From contig NZ_CP054932.1 in the NCBI RefSeq assembly GCF_013364275.1, positions 620,001-684,000 of the forward strand: DNA of 64,000 bases, read 5' to 3'. The translations under genes were made by a program, and so were the position numbers. Positions within the stretch are counted from its first letter, which is position 1; the number at the start of each line of letters is the position of its first letter. This DNA comes from Actinomadura sp. NAK00032 (lineage in GTDB: Bacteria > Actinomycetota > Actinomycetes > Streptosporangiales > Streptosporangiaceae). Shown piece by piece: positions 7,591-15,972 of the stretch. The notes beneath the pieces are model-generated. The model worked only from the letters and a program-made list of their open reading frames with translations, did not search any database and was not told where the DNA came from.

Positions 7591-8517
7591 ATGGAGACAC
7601 CGGATGGACGTGCGCTCAGCACTGCGACCGCGTCGTTCGCGGGACGCACCGTGTCCCGCGTCGGTTACGGCGCGGCCCAGCTCGACCGCCTGCGCAGCAG
7701 CCCCGGCGACGCCGTCGCGCTGCTGCGCCGCGCGGTCGAGCTGGGCGTGGACCACGTGGACACCGCCGACTTCTACGGCTTCGGCTTCGCCAACGCCGTG
7801 ATCCGCGAAGCCCTGCGCCCGGAGGACGGCGTGCTGGTCGTCACCAAGGTCGGCGCCGCTCCCGACCCCGACGGACGCCTGCCGCTGCGGCTCGCGCAGC
7901 GGCCCGAGCAACTGCGGGCGAGCGTGGAGGAGAACCTGCGCGGCCTCGGCGTCGAGCGGCTCCCCGTGGTCAACCTCCGGCGCCTCGACACCGGCCCCGG
8001 GCTGCGTCCCACCGGGGACCAGGTGGTCGACCTCGACGACCAGCTCGCGGTCATGACCGCTCTCCGCGACGAAGGCAAGATCGGCGCGATCGGCCTGAGC
8101 AGTGTCAGCCTCGCCAACCTGCGCCGCGCCCTGCCGGCGGGCATCGTCTGCGTGCAGAACGCCTACAGCGTCGTCTCCCGTGACGACGAGGCCATGCTGA
8201 GTCTCTGCACGTCCGAGGGCATCGCGTGGGTGCCGTTCTTCCCGCTCGGCGGGGCCTTCCCCGGCCTTCCCAAGGTCACCGAGGAGCCGGCCGTCCACGC
8301 CGCGGCCGTGTCGCTGGGCGTCACGCCGTCGCAGGTCGGCCTCGCCTGGCTGCTGCACCACGCCCCCAACGTGCTGCTCATCCCCGGCACCGCCGACCCC
8401 GCCCATCTGGAGGCCAACATGGCGGTCGGTCAGATCGCCTTCGACCAGGCCACCCGCGCCGCTCTCGACGCCATCGAATCCCGCTCCAGCGAAGTCCCGA
8501 TCGGCCAGGCCGGATGA
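7591..8517 (+). CDS. aldo/keto reductase (YdbC-like subgroup)
   Basis: About 308 residues forming an (alpha/beta)8 barrel. The catalytic Asp and Tyr are in DTADFYGFG and the Lys in VVTKVG, but the usual catalytic His position reads VVNLRRLD, with Arg instead. NADPH-binding features appear near the C-terminus (LLIPGTADPAHLEAN). The family reduces aldehydes and ketones; this substrate is unknown. ATG 7591 is preferred over GTG 7582; neither has a clear ribosome site, so a leaderless message is possible. The stop overlaps the ATG of a 20-codon frame leading into the MDR reductase gene. Confidence 0.85.
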   Translation: METPDGRALSTATASFAGRTVSRVGYGAAQLDRLRSSPGDAVALLRRAVELGVDHVDTADFYGFGFANAVIREALRPEDGVLVVTKVGAAPDPDGRLPLRLAQRPEQLRASVEENLRGLGVERLPVVNLRRLDTGPGLRPTGDQVVDLDDQLAVMTALRDEGKIGAIGLSSVSLANLRRALPAGIVCVQNAYSVVSRDDEAMLSLCTSEGIAWVPFFPLGGAFPGLPKVTEEPAVHAAAVSLGVTPSQVGLAWLLHHAPNVLLIPGTADPAHLEANMAVGQIAFDQATRAALDAIESRSSEVPIGQAG

Positions 8518-8576
8518 CCATGGGAGCGATCATCTGCCGCGCCAACGGCGGCTCCGATGCCATGGAGGAGGCGTGA
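8514..8576 (+). pseudogene. 20-codon remnant copy of the start of the next gene
   Basis: A mini-ORF begins at ATG 8514 (overlapping the reductase stop) and ends at TGA 8574-8576 (overlapping the next gene's GTG 8573). Its peptide contains MGAIICRANGGSDA, which mirrors the N-terminus of the following protein, MKAIVYRANGGPDV. The DNA is likewise similar. It looks like a decayed duplication of the first 14 codons. It could still couple translation between the two reductase genes. Confidence 0.6.
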
Positions 8577-9598
8577 AGGCGATCGTCTATCGCGCCAACG
8601 GTGGCCCGGACGTCCTCCACCTCGTTGACCGCGATGTGCCCGTGCCCGGACCCGGCGAGGTGCGTGTCCGGGTCGCCGTGTCCGGGGTCAACCCGGCCGA
8701 CTGGCAGGCCCGCTCCGGTGCCCCCATGAAGTTCCCCGAGGTCACACCCCATCTGGATGGAGCCGGTGTGATCGACGCCGTCGGCGCCGAAGTCGACGGG
8801 AGCCGGGTCGGGCAGCGGGTCTGGCTGTTCATGGCCGCCGCTGGGCGGCCCACCGGCACCGCCGCCGAGTTCACTGTCGTGCCCGCCGAGCAGGCCGTCC
8901 CCCTGCCCGGCGGGGTCGCGTTCGACGCCGGCGCGGCGCTCGGCGTCCCCGCGCTCACGGCGCACCGCGCGCTCACCGTGGCCGAGGACGGCCCGCGCCG
9001 CCTGCGGCCCGGTGCGCTGGACGGCCGGGTGGTGCTCGCCGCGGGCGGTGCCGGGGCGGTCGGGCACGCGGTGATCCAGCTCGCCCGCTGGGCGGGCGCC
9101 ACCGTGGTCAGCACGGTCAGCGGCCCGGAGAAGGCCCGGCTCGCCACCGCCGCCGGTGCGCACCACGTGGTCAACTACCGCGAGGGCGATCCGGCCGCCG
9201 CGATCCGCGAGATCGCCCCGGATGGCGTCGACATCGTCGCCGAGGTGGCGCTCGGCGCGAACCTCGCTCTGGACTTGGCCGTCCTGCGCACGCGCGGCAC
9301 GATCTCGACGTACGCCAACGACGGTGGCCAGCCGGTGAATGTCGACGTGGTGCAGAACATGGTGCTGAACACGCGCTTCCAATTCCTGGTGCTCTACACG
9401 GCCGGCCAGGATGTGCGCGCCGCAGCCGCCGAAGACGTCGCCGCCGCCGTCCGCGACAACGCCCTGCCGGTAGGTGAGGAGCACGGCCTGCCGCTGCTGC
9501 GTTTCCCCCTCGCCCGCACTGCCGAAGCCCACCGAGCGCTGGAAAACCGCGCCGTCGGCAAGATCCTGGTAGACGTCCCCCAGTCCACCCACCCCTAG
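8573..9598 (+). CDS. zinc-free MDR: quinone oxidoreductase-like NADPH reductase
   Basis: A 341-residue medium-chain reductase. The N-terminal GroES-like domain has VNPADWQAR in place of zinc-binding residues, and the Rossmann fold has the AAGGAGAVGHAVIQLA nucleotide loop (about residues 161-176). No structural-zinc cysteine lobe is present, as in QOR/zeta-crystallin enzymes, which reduce quinones or enones with NADPH. GTG 8573 follows GGAGGAG. It probably shares an operon with the aldo/keto reductase under the TetR operators. Its last 41 bases are repeated three more times downstream of the stop. Confidence 0.87.
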   Translation: MKAIVYRANGGPDVLHLVDRDVPVPGPGEVRVRVAVSGVNPADWQARSGAPMKFPEVTPHLDGAGVIDAVGAEVDGSRVGQRVWLFMAAAGRPTGTAAEFTVVPAEQAVPLPGGVAFDAGAALGVPALTAHRALTVAEDGPRRLRPGALDGRVVLAAGGAGAVGHAVIQLARWAGATVVSTVSGPEKARLATAAGAHHVVNYREGDPAAAIREIAPDGVDIVAEVALGANLALDLAVLRTRGTISTYANDGGQPVNVDVVQNMVLNTRFQFLVLYTAGQDVRAAAAEDVAAAVRDNALPVGEEHGLPLLRFPLARTAEAHRALENRAVGKILVDVPQSTHP

Positions 9599-9720
9599 GC
9601 AAGGTCTTGGTGGACGTCGTCAGTTCCCTCTCTCCCTAGGCAAGGTTCTGGTGGGCATCCCACTCCACCCTGCGCCGTTGGCGAGGTTCTGGTGGGCGTC
9701 GTTTGCTCCGGCCGTCTCTT
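9557..9720. repeat. four-copy 41-bp tandem repeat of a gene's 3' end
   Basis: The segment beginning GGCAAGATCCTGGT, which encodes the last residues of the MDR reductase, recurs with a 41-base period at 9598, 9639 and 9680. Each copy is diverged but keeps a 21-base core (GGCAAGGT-TGGTGG-GTC type). Copies 1 and 2 both end in CCCTAG stops. The period is not a multiple of three, so later copies are not coding extensions. Confidence 0.85.
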
Positions 9721-9845
9721 GGCATGTTGGGGCCATGTCAGCCTCCGGGCTGCCTGGTTGGGGTGGGGGATTGCAGGGGGTTTGGGGTCGTAGCATGGCG
9801 GTTGACTTGGGAGTTTGACGGGATTCCGGATGCGGGAGGGGGCCC

Positions 9846-10592
9846 GTGGACAAGCCGTTGAAGACCCCGCCTCCGTATGCCGTGGCGAGTGTGGACAACG
9901 CGTTGCGGATCGCGGCGATGCTTCAGTTGGAAGGGCCCATGACCGTCACCGAGGTGGCGGGGCGGCTCGGGGTCGCGGTGTCCACCGCGCATCGGTTGCT
10001 GGCGATGCTCGTCTACCGGGACTTCGCCGTGCAGGACGCGGATCGGTCCTACCGGGTCGGGCCCGTGCTGGAGCTGGCGGCCCACTCCCAGTCGGCCGCG
10101 TCGCGGCTGCGGGCCGCCGGGTTGCCGCATCTGCGGAGGCTGGTCGACGTGCTCGACGAGTCCGCCAACCTGACTGTGCGGACTGGACGGACGGCGCGGT
10201 TCATCGCGAGTGTCGAGTCGTCGCAGGCGCTGCGGGTCGGTTCGCGCGAGGGCATGGTCTTCCCCGCGCATCGCACCACCGGCGGCCTCTTGCTGCTCGC
10301 CGAGCTGCGGCCGGACGAGCTGGCGGCCCTCTACGCCGGCGAGCAGGACGGCGACCGGCCGGATCCGGCTGAGCTGGAGCGCGTGCGGCGTAATGGGTTC
10401 GCGCTCAACAACGGGCGTTCGGAACGCGGGCTCGTCGCGGTCGGTGTGCCGGTGCGCGGTCCAGACGGGGCGGCCGTCGCGGGGCTTTCGGTCTCCATGC
10501 CCAGCGTCCGCTACGGCAAGGAGGAGCTGCCGCGGCTGGTGGCGACGCTCAAGGGTGCGGCGTCTGCTCTTGAGCAGGGGATGCGGGCCTGA
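9846..10592 (+). CDS. IclR family transcriptional regulator
   Basis: A 248-residue protein with an N-terminal winged helix (residues 14-75, recognition segment GVAVSTAHRLLAML) and a C-terminal GAF-like IclR effector domain (MVFPAHRTTGGLLLLAEL; GLVAVGVPVRGPDGAAVAGLSVSMP). IclR proteins control catabolic operons in response to aromatic acids or glyoxylate-type metabolites. GTG 9846 starts it, with a G-rich stretch upstream. It overlaps the convergent TetR gene by 44 bases. The nearby meta-cleavage genes are a plausible target, but this is inference. Confidence 0.9.
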   Translation: MDKPLKTPPPYAVASVDNALRIAAMLQLEGPMTVTEVAGRLGVAVSTAHRLLAMLVYRDFAVQDADRSYRVGPVLELAAHSQSAASRLRAAGLPHLRRLVDVLDESANLTVRTGRTARFIASVESSQALRVGSREGMVFPAHRTTGGLLLLAELRPDELAALYAGEQDGDRPDPAELERVRRNGFALNNGRSERGLVAVGVPVRGPDGAAVAGLSVSMPSVRYGKEELPRLVATLKGAASALEQGMRA

Positions 10593-11241
10593 GCCGCAAG
10601 GTGGCCGCTCTTGCCTCGCCCAGGGCGGCCATGGCCTCGGCGAGCAGGGCCATCTGGCCGGCGAGGTCGCGGGCGGGGTCGGCCTGTGAGGCGACGAAGG
10701 CGCCGTCGAATCCGGCGATGCCGAAGTAGTCCAGTTCGTCCGCGACGGCCTGGGCGATCTCCGGGCCCTCGGCGGCGAAGGACGCGGCGATCATCATGTT
10801 CATGTGGGCGCGGCCGTCGCGCCGCACCTGCTCGATGATGGCGTCCACCTCGGCCTCGGCGGCCTCCGCGCTCATGATCAGGATCAGGTGCAGGCGCAGG
10901 AAGTCGGGACGGGCCGCGAAGGCCTCGCCGGTGCGCAGGAGGTACCAGGTGAGCCGCTCGCGGGCGGTGTCTCCCTCAGGGCCGCCCGCCTGCGCGTCGC
11001 GCATCGCCGAGTAGAAGTCGTAGGCGCCGCGCGCCATGACCGCGGACAGCAGCCCGGCCTTCGACTGGAAGTGGTGGTAGACCGCGCTCTTCGGGAGGCC
11101 GGTCTCCCGGCTCAGCACCGAGAGCGAGGTGGCGGCGTAGCCGCGCTCCGCCATGATCCGGGAGGCGGCGTCCAGGATCTCCTCCCGTGACCTGCGGCCA
11201 CGACGGTTGTTGTTCTTCTCGTCCGCCACGGGTTGAAGCAT
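10549..11241 (-). CDS. TetR family repressor of the meta-cleavage operon
   Basis: About 230 residues. The TetR helix-turn-helix is near residues 17-60 (EILDAASRIMAERGYAAT and LPKSAVYHHFQSK). A C-terminal ligand domain follows. The frame is open further upstream, but ATG 11241 is chosen because the longer form would extend through the operator. It is divergent from the flavin monooxygenase gene, and a perfect palindrome typical of TetR operators lies just before that gene. It probably senses the aromatic substrate or its product. Confidence 0.88.
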   Translation of the reverse strand: MLQPVADEKNNNRRGRRSREEILDAASRIMAERGYAATSLSVLSRETGLPKSAVYHHFQSKAGLLSAVMARGAYDFYSAMRDAQAGGPEGDTARERLTWYLLRTGEAFAARPDFLRLHLILIMSAEAAEAEVDAIIEQVRRDGRAHMNMMIAASFAAEGPEIAQAVADELDYFGIAGFDGAFVASQADPARDLAGQMALLAEAMAALGEARAATLRLRPASPAQEQTPHP

Positions 11242-11330
11242 AGAGCCGCGCGGCGGCTGCCCGGTATGTCCGGTTCTGCACTGCGGAAAAGTTTGGACGC
11301 GTCGGCGTCCCCATGTGACAGTGGTCATGC

Positions 11331-11352
11331 TTGTACCGAACGATCGGTACAA
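11331..11352. promoter_or_regulatory. perfect TetR operator palindrome
   Basis: TTGTACCGA (11331-11339), a 4-base spacer ACGA, and TCGGTACAA (11344-11352) form a perfect inverted repeat, 24 bases upstream of the monooxygenase ATG. The TACCGAACGATCGGTA core is of the classic TetR operator type. Confidence 0.8.
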
Positions 11353-11375
11353 AACTGCGCCCTCTCGGAGCCCGC

Positions 11376-12953
11376 ATGACCCAGCATTTCGACGTGGATG
11401 TCGCGATTGTCGGATACGGCCCCACCGGTGTGACCGCTGCGCTCACCCTGGCGAAACACGGAGCGTCGGTCATCGCGTTCGAGCGGGACCGCGACATCTA
11501 CCCGCGCGCCCGCGCCGTCACCGTCAACGACTGGACGATGCGGATCTTCCAGAGCCTCGGCATCGACGAGCGGATCACCCGGGTGGTCGAGCCGCAGCGC
11601 GCGCTGCGCTGGGTGACCTACGACGGCACGGAGATCATGCGGGTCGAGCACCCGCCGTCGGTGCTGGGCGCCGAGCCGCGCTTCTACAACATCTACCAGC
11701 CGCTCATGGAGAACGAGCTCCGCGCCTGCGCGGCGGAGTACGGCGATCTGATCGACGTCCGGTACGGCGTCGAGGCGACCGGGCTGGAGCAGGACGCGGA
11801 CGGCGTCACGGTGACGGGCACGGACGCCGCGACGGGCGAGGCGCGCACCGTGCGCGCCCGCTACGTGATCGCCGCCGACGGCGGCAGCAGCGCGGCCCGG
11901 GACATGATCGGGTGCCGGCTGCTCGGCGACACCCTCGACGCGCAGTGGATCGTCATCGACTGCCGGGCCAAACGCTGGTGGCCCGACCGCGACTTCCTCA
12001 CCTTCTGGTCGGACAAGGAGCGCCCGGTCGTCGACATCGCGCTGTCCGCCGGCAACCACCGCTGGGAGATCCCGCTCAAACCGCATGAGACCGAGGCGGA
12101 CTTCGCGTCCGAGGACGACGTCTGGCCGCTGCTCAAAGCGATGGGCGTCAGCACCGAGGACGTGTCCATCCACCAGTGGGCCTTCTACCGCCACCACACG
12201 CGGATGGCCGAGACCTGGCGGGCGGGACGGGTCTTCCTCGCCGGCGACGCCGCCCACCTCATGCCGCCGTGGGCCGGCGCCGGCATGCAGACCGGCATGC
12301 GGGACGTCCACAACCTGGGCTGGAAGCTCGCCCGCGTCCTCAAGGGCGAGCTGGGCGAGGGCTGGCTGGCCACCTACGAGGCCGAGCGCCGCCCGAACGC
12401 CGCCTTCTACACCGGGCTCGCCGTCCAGCTCGGCCGGGTCATCAAGCAGGAGGCGTCCCCGGCGGAGATCGAGGAGATGAACCGGGTCCCGGTGAACACG
12501 GTCACCCCGTTCGAGCCGCCGCTGATCGCGCCGCCGGTCCTGGACGCGGGCTGGATCCGCGGCCCGGTCGGCGACGCGAGCATCGTCGGCCGCATGATCC
12601 CGCAGCCCATCGCGGGCGACACCACCGGGCGGATGGCGCGCCTCGACGACCTGCTCGGCGACGGCTTCGTCCTGCTCGGCGCGGACACCGACCCGGCTGC
12701 GCTGCTCGCGCCCGAGGAGAAGGCGGAATGGGACGCGCTCGGCGCCCGCTACCTGGCGATCCGTCCCAGGACGGCCTACACGCAGGGGCCGGACGAGCTG
12801 GTCGACCTGGACGAGGTCCTGCTGCCGTGGCTGGCCCGGTACGGCGTGCGTGCCGTGGCGCTGCGTCCGGACAGGTTCGTCGCCGCCGCCGACGTCTCCG
12901 GCCTCGCCGTCCCGGACCTGCCGAGCCCGCCGGCCCCGGCCGTGTCCGCCTGA
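11376..12953 (+). CDS. FAD-dependent aromatic monooxygenase (MhpA-like)
   Basis: A 525-residue class A flavoprotein hydroxylase. The dinucleotide fold GYGPTG is at residues 13-18, and the FAD ribityl-binding motif VFLAGDAAHLMPPW is near residue 290. The thioredoxin-like C-terminal part (about 400-525) matches the MhpA/PhzS length class. These enzymes hydroxylate phenolic acids ortho to the ring OH with NAD(P)H and O2, making a catechol. The next two genes encode an extradiol dioxygenase and a C-C hydrolase, so the order is hydroxylate, cleave, hydrolyse, as in mhpABC. The exact substrate is unknown; 3-(3-hydroxyphenyl)propionate-like acids are likely. Confidence 0.85.
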   Translation: MTQHFDVDVAIVGYGPTGVTAALTLAKHGASVIAFERDRDIYPRARAVTVNDWTMRIFQSLGIDERITRVVEPQRALRWVTYDGTEIMRVEHPPSVLGAEPRFYNIYQPLMENELRACAAEYGDLIDVRYGVEATGLEQDADGVTVTGTDAATGEARTVRARYVIAADGGSSAARDMIGCRLLGDTLDAQWIVIDCRAKRWWPDRDFLTFWSDKERPVVDIALSAGNHRWEIPLKPHETEADFASEDDVWPLLKAMGVSTEDVSIHQWAFYRHHTRMAETWRAGRVFLAGDAAHLMPPWAGAGMQTGMRDVHNLGWKLARVLKGELGEGWLATYEAERRPNAAFYTGLAVQLGRVIKQEASPAEIEEMNRVPVNTVTPFEPPLIAPPVLDAGWIRGPVGDASIVGRMIPQPIAGDTTGRMARLDDLLGDGFVLLGADTDPAALLAPEEKAEWDALGARYLAIRPRTAYTQGPDELVDLDEVLLPWLARYGVRAVALRPDRFVAAADVSGLAVPDLPSPPAPAVSA

Positions 12954-12982
12954 CCGCCTGACCGCCTGACCGCCTGACCGCC
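12951..12982. repeat. four-copy 8-bp tandem repeat at a stop codon
   Basis: TGACCGCC is repeated four times starting with the TGA stop of the monooxygenase gene, so it supplies stop codons in successive copies. It lies in the spacer before the dioxygenase ribosome site (AAGGAG). Confidence 0.8.
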
Positions 12983-13003
12983 GACAATAAGGAGCTGATC
13001 CCT

Positions 13004-13921
13004 GTGACGGGAGTCAAGGAACTGGCGTACGTCGTCTACGAGGCGAGCAGCCTCGCCGACTGGGAGCATTTCGCCGTCGAGCTGCTGGGCATGCAGCCGG
13101 CGGACAAGAGCGCCGGCGCCATCGCGTTCCGGACCGACGAGAAGGCCTACCGCTGGCTCGTCCAGCAGGGCCCCGCCGACGACCTGGCGGCCAGCGGCTA
13201 CGAGGTCGAGAGCGACGCGGCGCTGGACGAGATCGCCGCCCGGCTGGCGGAGGCGGGCGTCGCGGCCGAGGAGGGCGACGCCGCGCTCGCCGCGTCCCGC
13301 AAGGTCGAGCGCATCCTGGTCACCGCCGACCCGATGGGCAACCGCCTTGAGCTCGTCACCGGGTTCGCCGACGCCGAGACCCCGTTCCGCTCGGACGTGC
13401 TGCTCGGCGGGTTCGTCACCGGTAGCGGCGGCGCGGGACACCAGGTGCTGCTGTCCAAGGGCGTCGCGCGGGAGACCTACCTGGCCTTCTACGAGGGCCT
13501 CCTCGGCTTCCGGATCTCCGACACCATCGTCGAGGAGCTCGCGCCGGGCGCCGTCGCCGACCTGATCTTCCTGCGCTGCAACCCGCGCCACCACTCCGTG
13601 GCGTTCGGGGACATGCCGCACCCGAAGCGGACGCACCACTTCATGGTCGAGGTCACCGACATCCGCGACGTCGGCACCGCCTACGACCGCTGCATGGACG
13701 CCGGGCAGCCGTTCGAGATGACGCTGGGCATGCACCCGAACGACCACATGTTCAGCTTCTACGTCCAGACGCCGTCCGGCTTCAGCCTGGAGTACGGCTG
13801 GGGCGGCCTGCTCGTCGACGACGAGACCTGGCAGGTCGAGACGCTGGACCGGCTGCACAGCTGGGGCCACCGCCCGCCGGAGGTCGTCGCCGGCCTGCTC
13901 TCCGGAAAGGACGCGCACTGA
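13004..13921 (+). CDS. type I extradiol ring-cleavage dioxygenase (VOC fold)
   Basis: A 305-residue two-domain VOC protein of BphC/catechol 2,3-dioxygenase type. The iron ligands fall at His146 (GAGHQVLL), His212 (THHFMVEV) and Glu263 (FSLEYGWG), almost the same numbering and spacing as BphC (146/210/260). It cleaves a catechol meta to the hydroxyls, giving a 2-hydroxy-6-oxo-dienoate. GTG 13004 follows AAGGAG. Its stop overlaps the ATG of the hydrolase gene that uses its product. The position after an aromatic hydroxylase fits an MhpB-like role, although E. coli MhpB itself is of a different fold. Confidence 0.9.
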   Translation: MTGVKELAYVVYEASSLADWEHFAVELLGMQPADKSAGAIAFRTDEKAYRWLVQQGPADDLAASGYEVESDAALDEIAARLAEAGVAAEEGDAALAASRKVERILVTADPMGNRLELVTGFADAETPFRSDVLLGGFVTGSGGAGHQVLLSKGVARETYLAFYEGLLGFRISDTIVEELAPGAVADLIFLRCNPRHHSVAFGDMPHPKRTHHFMVEVTDIRDVGTAYDRCMDAGQPFEMTLGMHPNDHMFSFYVQTPSGFSLEYGWGGLLVDDETWQVETLDRLHSWGHRPPEVVAGLLSGKDAH

Positions 13922-14769
13922 TGCCGCTCACCCAGGCCGACGCGGCCCGCACGGTCCAGACCAGGGACTGGAAGCTGCGCTACTACGAGGCGGGCGCCGG
14001 GCACCCGGTCGTCCTGCTGCACGGCAGCGGCCCCGGCGCCACGGGCTGGAGCAACTTCGCCGCCAACATCGAGGCGCTGGCCGAGCACTTCCACGTGTAC
14101 GCGGTGGACATGCCCGGCTGGGGCGACTCGGACGCGGCGACCGTCGACCGGCTCGACCACGTCGAGGCGGCCGTCCAGTTCCTGGACGCCCTCGGCATCG
14201 CGAAGGCCGCGTTCGTCGGCAACTCGATGGGCGGGCAGACCTCGCTCCGGCTCGCCACCGAGCACCCGGACCGGATCACCCACCTGGTCACCATGGGCCC
14301 GCCGGTGGGCCGGGTACCCGCGCTGTTCGCGCCCGGCGGCGGCCCGTCGGAGGGGCTGAAGGTCCTCATCGAGACCTATCGGGAGCCGAGCCCGGAGAAC
14401 ATGCGCCGCCTCGTCGAGATCATGTGCTTCGACAAGGCCGCGTTCGCGACGCCGGAACTGTGCCAGGCCCGCTCGGACGCGGCGCTCGCCCGTCCCGAGC
14501 ACCTGCGCAACTACGTCGACGGCTTGCCGAAGGGCGCGCCGCTGCCCGTCTGGGTCAAGCCCGAACTGCTGCCCGGCATCAAGGTCCCCACGCTCCTGAT
14601 CCACGGCCGGGACGATCGCGTGGTGCCGTTCGAGAACTCCCTGTACCTGCTGGCGAACATCCCGGACAGCCGCCTCGTCCTGATCAACCGCTGCGGGCAC
14701 TGGGCGATGATCGAGCACGCCGACGAGTTCAACCGCCTCGTGACGGACTTCGTACGCAACACCCCTTAG
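13921..14769 (+). CDS. meta-cleavage product C-C hydrolase (MhpC/BphD-like)
   Basis: A 282-residue alpha/beta hydrolase. The oxyanion motif HGSGPGATGWSNF (residues 34-46) is diagnostic of BphD/MhpC enzymes. The nucleophile is the Ser in GNSMGG, the acid lies in HGRDDRVVP and the His in CGHWAMIEH. It hydrolyses the C-C bond of the ring-fission product, giving 2-hydroxypenta-2,4-dienoate and an acid. Its ATG overlaps the dioxygenase stop (ATGA), so translation is coupled. Genes for the hydratase, aldolase and aldehyde dehydrogenase (mhpDEF) are not nearby. Confidence 0.9.
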   Translation: MPLTQADAARTVQTRDWKLRYYEAGAGHPVVLLHGSGPGATGWSNFAANIEALAEHFHVYAVDMPGWGDSDAATVDRLDHVEAAVQFLDALGIAKAAFVGNSMGGQTSLRLATEHPDRITHLVTMGPPVGRVPALFAPGGGPSEGLKVLIETYREPSPENMRRLVEIMCFDKAAFATPELCQARSDAALARPEHLRNYVDGLPKGAPLPVWVKPELLPGIKVPTLLIHGRDDRVVPFENSLYLLANIPDSRLVLINRCGHWAMIEHADEFNRLVTDFVRNTP

Positions 14770-14864
14770 CGGGCGGGGCTGGCCGTAACAGGCCACGGGG
14801 GTGGATCCCGGCGACACTGCCACCAAATACTGGCGTAGATGTTCCGTCCGGCCAGGGAGGCACC

Positions 14865-15956
14865 GTGCGCCGTTCCGTTCCGCCCCCGCACCCGTCCCGC
14901 CGCGCGTTCACGTTCGGCGCCGCCGCGCTGCTCGGCGCCGCGGCCGTCCCGGCACTGCCGGGGGCCGCGCGCGCCGGCGCCCGGACCGGTGGCTGGACGA
15001 CGCAGCCGGTCCCCGGCGCGCAGCCGGACACGATGATCAACGCGATCGCCGCCCCGACGCGGCGGAGCGCCTTCGCGGTCGGCGTCGAGAGCGGGGCCGC
15101 CGGGCGCGCCCCCGTCGCGCTGCACTGGGAGGACGGGGCATGGCGGCGCGTGCCCGTCCCCGCCGGGGTCGTGCCCGACCTGGTGGACGTCGCCGCGCGC
15201 ACGCCCGCCCGCGCCTGGGCGATCGCCCAGTCCTCGGCCTGGACGGACGACCCGCTGGTCCTGCGCTGGAAGGGCGGCGCTTGGGCGGCCGCCGAGGCTC
15301 CCGTCGGGGAGTGGGTCGCGCTGGACCTCGACCGCTCCGGCCGCCCCTGGATGATCGGCGGCGAGGTCGACGACCACCTCGGCCCCCGCGCCGCCGTCTA
15401 CCGGCGGGACCGGACCGGCTGGACGCGCCTGCTCCACGGACCGCTCGCAGAGGCGTTCACCGCGATCTCCGTGCGGACGTCGTCCGACGTGTGGGTCGGC
15501 GGCTACGGCAGTCTCCGCCACTTCGACGGGCAGACCTGGACGGAACGGACGATCCCCGACCCGTCGGGCTACGCGCACTGGGTGCTCCAGATCGAGCACG
15601 TCTCGGCCAGTGAAGCCTGGTTCCTCACCGTGCTGACGCATCCACTCGACATGACCGCGCGCCTGGTCCGCTGGGACGGAACCGGCTTCACCGCGCACCG
15701 CCTCCCCAGACCGTCCAGCGATGTGGGTACCCGGTCGGCGATCGGCTTCCTGGGCTCCCTCACGACGGACGGCCACGGCGGCGCATGGGTCGGAGACGGC
15801 ATGTACCGAACGCTGCGCCACTTCGACGGCACAACGTGGACTGTCGCCGACGTCCCAATGCAGGGCGCCAACCAGATCCACACCCTCACACGCATTCCGC
15901 ACAGCCGCATGGTCTGGGCAGGCGGACGACTCCCCTACACCCTGCGTCTCACCTAG
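14865..15956 (+). CDS. Tat-type exported beta-propeller-like protein
   Basis: About 363 residues from GTG 14865 (GGGAGG just upstream). The N-terminus has SRRAFTFGAAALLGAAAV, a twin-arginine motif followed by a hydrophobic stretch and an Ala-rich cleavage region. The mature part contains repeated units with the pattern xLRHFDGxTWTxxxxP and VLRWKGGAWAAAEAP, with regularly spaced Trp, which suggests beta-propeller blades. No catalytic motif is recognised. It is presumably secreted folded; function unknown. The frame is open upstream into the hydrolase gene region, but the signal sequence fixes the start. Confidence 0.75.
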   Translation: MRRSVPPPHPSRRAFTFGAAALLGAAAVPALPGAARAGARTGGWTTQPVPGAQPDTMINAIAAPTRRSAFAVGVESGAAGRAPVALHWEDGAWRRVPVPAGVVPDLVDVAARTPARAWAIAQSSAWTDDPLVLRWKGGAWAAAEAPVGEWVALDLDRSGRPWMIGGEVDDHLGPRAAVYRRDRTGWTRLLHGPLAEAFTAISVRTSSDVWVGGYGSLRHFDGQTWTERTIPDPSGYAHWVLQIEHVSASEAWFLTVLTHPLDMTARLVRWDGTGFTAHRLPRPSSDVGTRSAIGFLGSLTTDGHGGAWVGDGMYRTLRHFDGTTWTVADVPMQGANQIHTLTRIPHSRMVWAGGRLPYTLRLT

Positions 15957-15972
15957 AGCGCGGACGGTCGAT

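Noticed and set aside
9557..9720. CRISPR or attachment-site repeats
   Set aside because: The repeat core is part of the coding end of the upstream gene and the copies are contiguous and diverging; no cas or integrase gene is present.
12951..12982. Small CRISPR-like array
   Set aside because: The 8-bp units are directly adjacent without spacers, and it is a simple slippage repeat at a stop codon.
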